DNA of 9,200 nucleotides from Candidatus Aminicenantes bacterium UBA4085 (GTDB lineage Bacteria > Acidobacteriota > Aminicenantia > Aminicenantales > UBA4085), in NCBI GenBank assembly GCA_002383325.1, contig DFYJ01000030.1, forward strand, positions 2,026-11,225. Reading direction: 5' to 3'. Position 1 is the first letter of the stretch; the number at the start of each line of letters is the position of its first letter. Shown piece after piece: positions 6,493-9,200 of this stretch. Below the pieces are notes generated by a model that searched no databases, was not told where the DNA came from, and saw only the letters and a list, made by a program, of their open reading frames with translations. The position numbers and the translations under genes are program-made.

Positions 6493-6582
6493 TCAACCTC
6501 GGCGGCGCCGGGGGAAGAAATAGACGTTGATGAAAACGACCAGGGCCAGCCCGGCCAGAGTCACCAGGATCTTTGCGGTCAT
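6493..6582 (-). CDS. 29-residue single-pass membrane peptide in the copA operon
   Basis: A short reading frame, easily missed because of its length. The ATG at 6582 has a full AGGAGG (6588-6593) at five bases, which itself overlaps the copA stop codon, so it is coupled to copA translation. The peptide starts MTAKILVTLAGLALVV, is hydrophobic from about residue 5 to 24, and ends in PRRRRG. The basic tail predicts an N-out, C-in orientation by the positive-inside rule. It stops one base before the -35 box of the next promoter. The sequence resembles, from memory, the N-terminal membrane anchor of some small cupredoxin-like proteins found beside CopA, but no cupredoxin domain follows. Possible roles are a CopA accessory subunit or a leftover anchor of a lost copper-binding protein. 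Good ribosome site and membrane-protein character argue that it is real. Confidence 0.7.
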   Translation of the reverse strand: MTAKILVTLAGLALVVFINVYFFPRRRRG

Positions 6583-6592
6583 GACGCCCTCC

Positions 6593-8854
6593 TCAGGCGC
6601 CCGGGCGGAAGCGCCGCAGGCGGAGCGAATTCGAGACCACCGTGACCGAGCTGAAGGCCATGGCGGCCGAGGCCAGCATCGGGTTGAGCAGGAGGCCGAA
6701 GAACGGGTAGAGGATCCCGGCCGCGATCGGGATGCCGATGACGTTGTAGAAAAAGGCCCAGAAGAGGTTCTGCCGGATGGTCCGGATGGTCCGGCGGCTG
6801 AGGGCTACAGCCCGGGCGACGCCGGCCAGATCGCCCCGGATCAGGGTTATGTCGGCCGCTTCCATGGCCACATCGGTACCGGTGCCGATGGCGATGCCGA
6901 TATCGGCCAGGGCCAGGGCCGGCGCGTCGTTGATGCCGTCTCCGACCATGGCCACCCGCTTCCCTTCGGCCTGCAGCCGGCGGATCTCGGCCGTCTTCGC
7001 CTCGGGCTGGAGCTCCGCCAGGACGCGATCAACACCCGCGGCCCGGGCCGCCGCTTCGGCCGTCCGGCGATGGTCGCCCGTCAGCATGACCGTCTCCAGG
7101 CCGAGCTCGCGAAGCCGGCTGACGGCCGCCGCCGCGCCGTCCTTGAGCGGATCGGCGATGGCCAGCAGCCCAGCCGCCCGTCCGTCGACGGCGGCAAAGA
7201 CCGGGGTCTTGCCTTCTCCGGCCAGGATCTCAGCCCGGGCCGCCAGAGCCGAAGGGTCCACGCCCCGCTCTTCGAGCAGGGCCCGGTTGCCGATCAGGAC
7301 GGTCCGGCCGGACACGGACGCTTCCACCCCCCTTCCCTCCAGGGCGGCAAAGTCCGAGGCGGGGACGATCTCCAGGCCTCGGACGCGGGCCGCCGCAGCG
7401 ACCGCCTCGGCCAAGGGATGCTCGGAAAGTCGCTCGGCCGAGGCCGCCAGCGCCAGGAGCCGCATTTCGTCCCAGCCCTCGGCGGCCAGGACGTCGGTGA
7501 CTTCGGGGGCTCCTTTGGTCAAGGTGCCGGTCTTGTCGAAGACCACCGTCGTGATCTTATGGGCCGTCTCCAGGCTCTCTCCGTTCTTGATCAGGATGCC
7601 CATCTCGGCCCCCTTGCCGGTTCCGACCATGATGGCCGTCGGCGTGGCCAGGCCCAGGGCGCAGGGACAGGCGATGATCATCACGGCTACGAAATTGAGC
7701 AAAGCCATGGTCAGCGCCGGCGCCGGGCCGAAGTCGAACCACGCGACAAAGGTCAGGACGGCGATGGAGAAGACGATCGGGACGAAGACGGATGCGATCG
7801 AATCGGCCAGCCGCTGAATAGGCGCTTTGGAGCCCTGAGCTTCCCGGACCAGGCGCACGATCTGGGCCAGGACGGTGTCCCGGCCGACCCGCTCGGCCCG
7901 CATCTCGAATCCGCCCGTCCGGTTCATCGTCGCTCCCGTGACCCGATCGCCGGCCGCCTTGGCCGCGGGCAGGCTCTCCCCGGTGATCATCGACTCGTCC
8001 ACCGCCGAGCGTCCGCTGAGGACGACGCCGTCGACGGGAACCCGCTCACCGGGACGGACGACCAGGACGTCGCCGACCCGAACATCTTGGAGGGGGATCT
8101 CCGTCTCGGCCGGCCCGCGCCGCACGCGGGCGGTCTTCGGCTGCAGCCCGATGAGCGTCCTGATGGCCGAGGAGGCCCGGCCCTTGGCTCCGGCCTCCAG
8201 CAGCTTGCCGAATAAGATCAGGGTGATGATCACGGCCGAAGTATCGAAGTAGACATGCGGGCTCAGTCCTCCCCGCCGGAAGAGCTCCGGAGCCAGGGTG
8301 GCCGCGACGCTGTAGCCGTAGGCGGCCGTGGTGCCGACAACGACCAGGGTGTTCATGTCGGCCGAACGGCGGCGGAATGCAGCCCAGGCGCCCTTGTAGA
8401 AGCGGGCCCCGATCCAGAATTGGACGGGAGTGGCCAAGGCTCCGAGCAGAAACGGGCTGCTTAGGAAGTCCGGGAAGCCCGGGACGAGATGCCCCATGCT
8501 TCCGGCCATGATCGCGGCGCTGAGGGCCAGGCCGATGAGAAAGCGGGACCGCAGAAGCCGCCGCTCGCGGTCCCGCGCCTTCGCCTCGGCCTCTTCCTCG
8601 TCCTCCTCGCCGGAGGCGCGGACGACCCCGTAGCCGGCGCTCTCGATAGCCGCCTCCAGTCCGGTCCGACCGACTTCGCCGGGCAAGTAGACGACCGTGG
8701 CCCGGTTGGTGGCCAGATTGACCGAGGCGCTGACGACGCCTTTCACGCCCTGCAGGGCGGTCTCGGCCCGCCGCACGCACGAGGCGCAATGCAAGCCCTG
8801 GACGGCAATCTCGGCCTTGGCCGGGACCGATCCGCTCGACTTCTTTTCGCTCAT
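6593..8854 (-). CDS. copA: Cu(I)-exporting P1B-type ATPase
   Basis: A 753-residue P1B-1 ATPase that pumps Cu(I) out of the cytoplasm. Domains in order: one N-terminal heavy-metal-associated domain with GLHCASC (C23 and C26, metal site); an acidic then basic charged linker (82-104); paired membrane helices; actuator domain with TGES (291-294); the transport-site motif CPC (396-398); phosphorylation motif DKTGT with D440; the HP motif (H479-P480); GDGIND (638-643); then YN (703-704) and MxxSS (M732, S735, S736) in the last two helices. CPC with YN and MxxSS is the Cu(I)/Ag(I) signature. Length is usual for a single-HMA member. The ATG at 8854 has AGGAGG (8861-8866) six bases upstream, overlapping the csoR stop. 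It lies in a csoR-led operon, so expression should rise with cytoplasmic copper. Confidence 0.97.
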   Translation of the reverse strand: MSEKKSSGSVPAKAEIAVQGLHCASCVRRAETALQGVKGVVSASVNLATNRATVVYLPGEVGRTGLEAAIESAGYGVVRASGEEDEEEAEAKARDRERRLLRSRFLIGLALSAAIMAGSMGHLVPGFPDFLSSPFLLGALATPVQFWIGARFYKGAWAAFRRRSADMNTLVVVGTTAAYGYSVAATLAPELFRRGGLSPHVYFDTSAVIITLILFGKLLEAGAKGRASSAIRTLIGLQPKTARVRRGPAETEIPLQDVRVGDVLVVRPGERVPVDGVVLSGRSAVDESMITGESLPAAKAAGDRVTGATMNRTGGFEMRAERVGRDTVLAQIVRLVREAQGSKAPIQRLADSIASVFVPIVFSIAVLTFVAWFDFGPAPALTMALLNFVAVMIIACPCALGLATPTAIMVGTGKGAEMGILIKNGESLETAHKITTVVFDKTGTLTKGAPEVTDVLAAEGWDEMRLLALAASAERLSEHPLAEAVAAAARVRGLEIVPASDFAALEGRGVEASVSGRTVLIGNRALLEERGVDPSALAARAEILAGEGKTPVFAAVDGRAAGLLAIADPLKDGAAAAVSRLRELGLETVMLTGDHRRTAEAAARAAGVDRVLAELQPEAKTAEIRRLQAEGKRVAMVGDGINDAPALALADIGIAIGTGTDVAMEAADITLIRGDLAGVARAVALSRRTIRTIRQNLFWAFFYNVIGIPIAAGILYPFFGLLLNPMLASAAMAFSSVTVVSNSLRLRRFRPGA

Positions 8855-8864
8855 GCTGATCCTC

Positions 8865-9152
8865 CTAGGAGCGGGCCCGGAAGCGGCCCAGCAAGTCGAC
8901 GATCTCAGCGATCTTGCGGTCCTGGTCGCCGCGGTCGCGGCCGGACAGGGAGGCCCGTACGCAGGTTTGGAGATGGCGGGCCAGGATATTCTCCTCGACC
9001 CTGGCCAGTGCCCCGGCCACCGAGCTCAGCTGGGTCAGGATGTCGATGCAGTAGCGGCCGTCCTCGACCATCTTCCGGATGCCGCGCACCTGCCCCTCGA
9101 TCTTGCCCAGCCGGCTGATGTCGTCGGCGGGCGGCTTGGTTCGTGATGTCAT
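8865..9152 (-). CDS. csoR: CsoR-family copper-sensing repressor
   Basis: A 95-residue all-helical repressor of the CsoR/RcnR family. The Cu(I) site residues are C35, H60 and C64, one position off the C36, H61, C65 set of Mycobacterium tuberculosis CsoR, with Tyr34 beside the first Cys as in true copper sensors. This Cys-His-Cys pattern separates it from RcnR (nickel/cobalt, extra N-terminal His), FrmR and CstR. Apo-protein binds DNA and Cu(I) binding releases it. It is the first gene of the operon, ten bases upstream of copA, behind a promoter that contains a fitting operator, so it should repress itself and copA. Start at ATG 9152; the ribosome site is weak (GGTGGTG) and the leader is short. 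Confidence 0.95.
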   Translation of the reverse strand: MTSRTKPPADDISRLGKIEGQVRGIRKMVEDGRYCIDILTQLSSVAGALARVEENILARHLQTCVRASLSGRDRGDQDRKIAEIVDLLGRFRARS

Positions 9153-9169
9153 CGGGCACCACCGCCCTC

Positions 9170-9199
9170 TTTATACCATACCCCCCTATAGTATGTCCA
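9170..9199 (-). promoter_or_regulatory. Predicted promoter of the csoR-copA operon
   Basis: On the minus strand TGGACA (9194-9199, 5 of 6) and TATAAA (9170-9175, 5 of 6) are separated by 18 bases. Transcription would start near 9163, only about 11 bases before the csoR ATG, so the leader is very short. The CsoR operator fills the spacer and touches both boxes. Confidence 0.65.
9173..9194. promoter_or_regulatory. CsoR operator
   Basis: Inverted repeat with arms ATACCATA (9173-9180) and TATAGTAT (9187-9194), matching at 7 of 8 positions, around a run of six C (9181-9186; six G on the minus strand). A G-tract flanked by A/T-rich TAT/ATA arms is the known form of CsoR binding sites. Its location between -35 and -10 explains repression by blocking RNA polymerase. 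Confidence 0.8.
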
Positions 9200-9200
9200 G

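Noticed and set aside
6527..8215. Long open frame (562 codons) on the plus strand opposite copA
   Set aside because: It is antisense to a copA gene with every catalytic motif; its product is Arg/Gly/Asp-rich low-complexity, as expected from an antisense frame in GC-rich DNA.
1..9200. CRISPR arrays, tRNA or rRNA genes, insertion sequences
   Set aside because: No regularly spaced repeats, cloverleaf-like sequences, transposase frames or terminal inverted repeats were seen; coding genes fill the window.

Overview
The window is bacterial, GC-rich and gene-dense. Genes overlap by 1 to 4 bases within operons, Shine-Dalgarno sites are mostly clear, and the only gap over 200 bases is one divergent promoter region. 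The gene set (indolepyruvate:ferredoxin oxidoreductase, system II cytochrome c maturation, a Cys-containing Rrf2 regulator) suggests an anaerobe or facultative anaerobe with c-type cytochromes. The phylum cannot be fixed from this sequence alone.

Left part (1-1525, minus strand): the first 508 codons of iorA, the TPP-binding alpha subunit of indolepyruvate:ferredoxin oxidoreductase. The gene runs off the window before its C-terminal ferredoxin domain. Its composition changes sharply inside the gene, near the conserved stretch at 1169-1207, so either a recombination event or a contig chimera must be considered. The gap 1526-1739 holds two divergent promoters and an AT-rich imperfect inverted repeat that could be an Rrf2 operator.

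Centre left (1740-4335, plus strand): a tightly coupled operon of an Rrf2-family regulator with three candidate Fe-S or redox cysteines, then ResB/Ccs1 and CcsA. The last two form the haem export and ligation complex of system II cytochrome c maturation. The layout suggests redox or Fe-S control of cytochrome c assembly.

Right part (9200 down to 4298, minus strand): a copper-responsive gene cluster. A CsoR operator lies between the -35 and -10 boxes of a promoter at the right edge. It is followed by csoR, the Cu(I) P1B-ATPase gene copA, a previously easy-to-miss 29-residue single-pass membrane peptide, and an exported double-YHS-domain protein with Met/His-rich segments that also has its own strong promoter. 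Then come thiM and thiE, two thiamin salvage genes, each coupled to the gene before it by a 4-base GTGA overlap. thiE converges on ccsA and the two coding regions overlap by 38 bases.

The most notable points are the union of copper export with thiamin salvage in one run of genes, the small peptide and duplicated YHS protein that may form a copper relay with CopA, and the compositional break within iorA.
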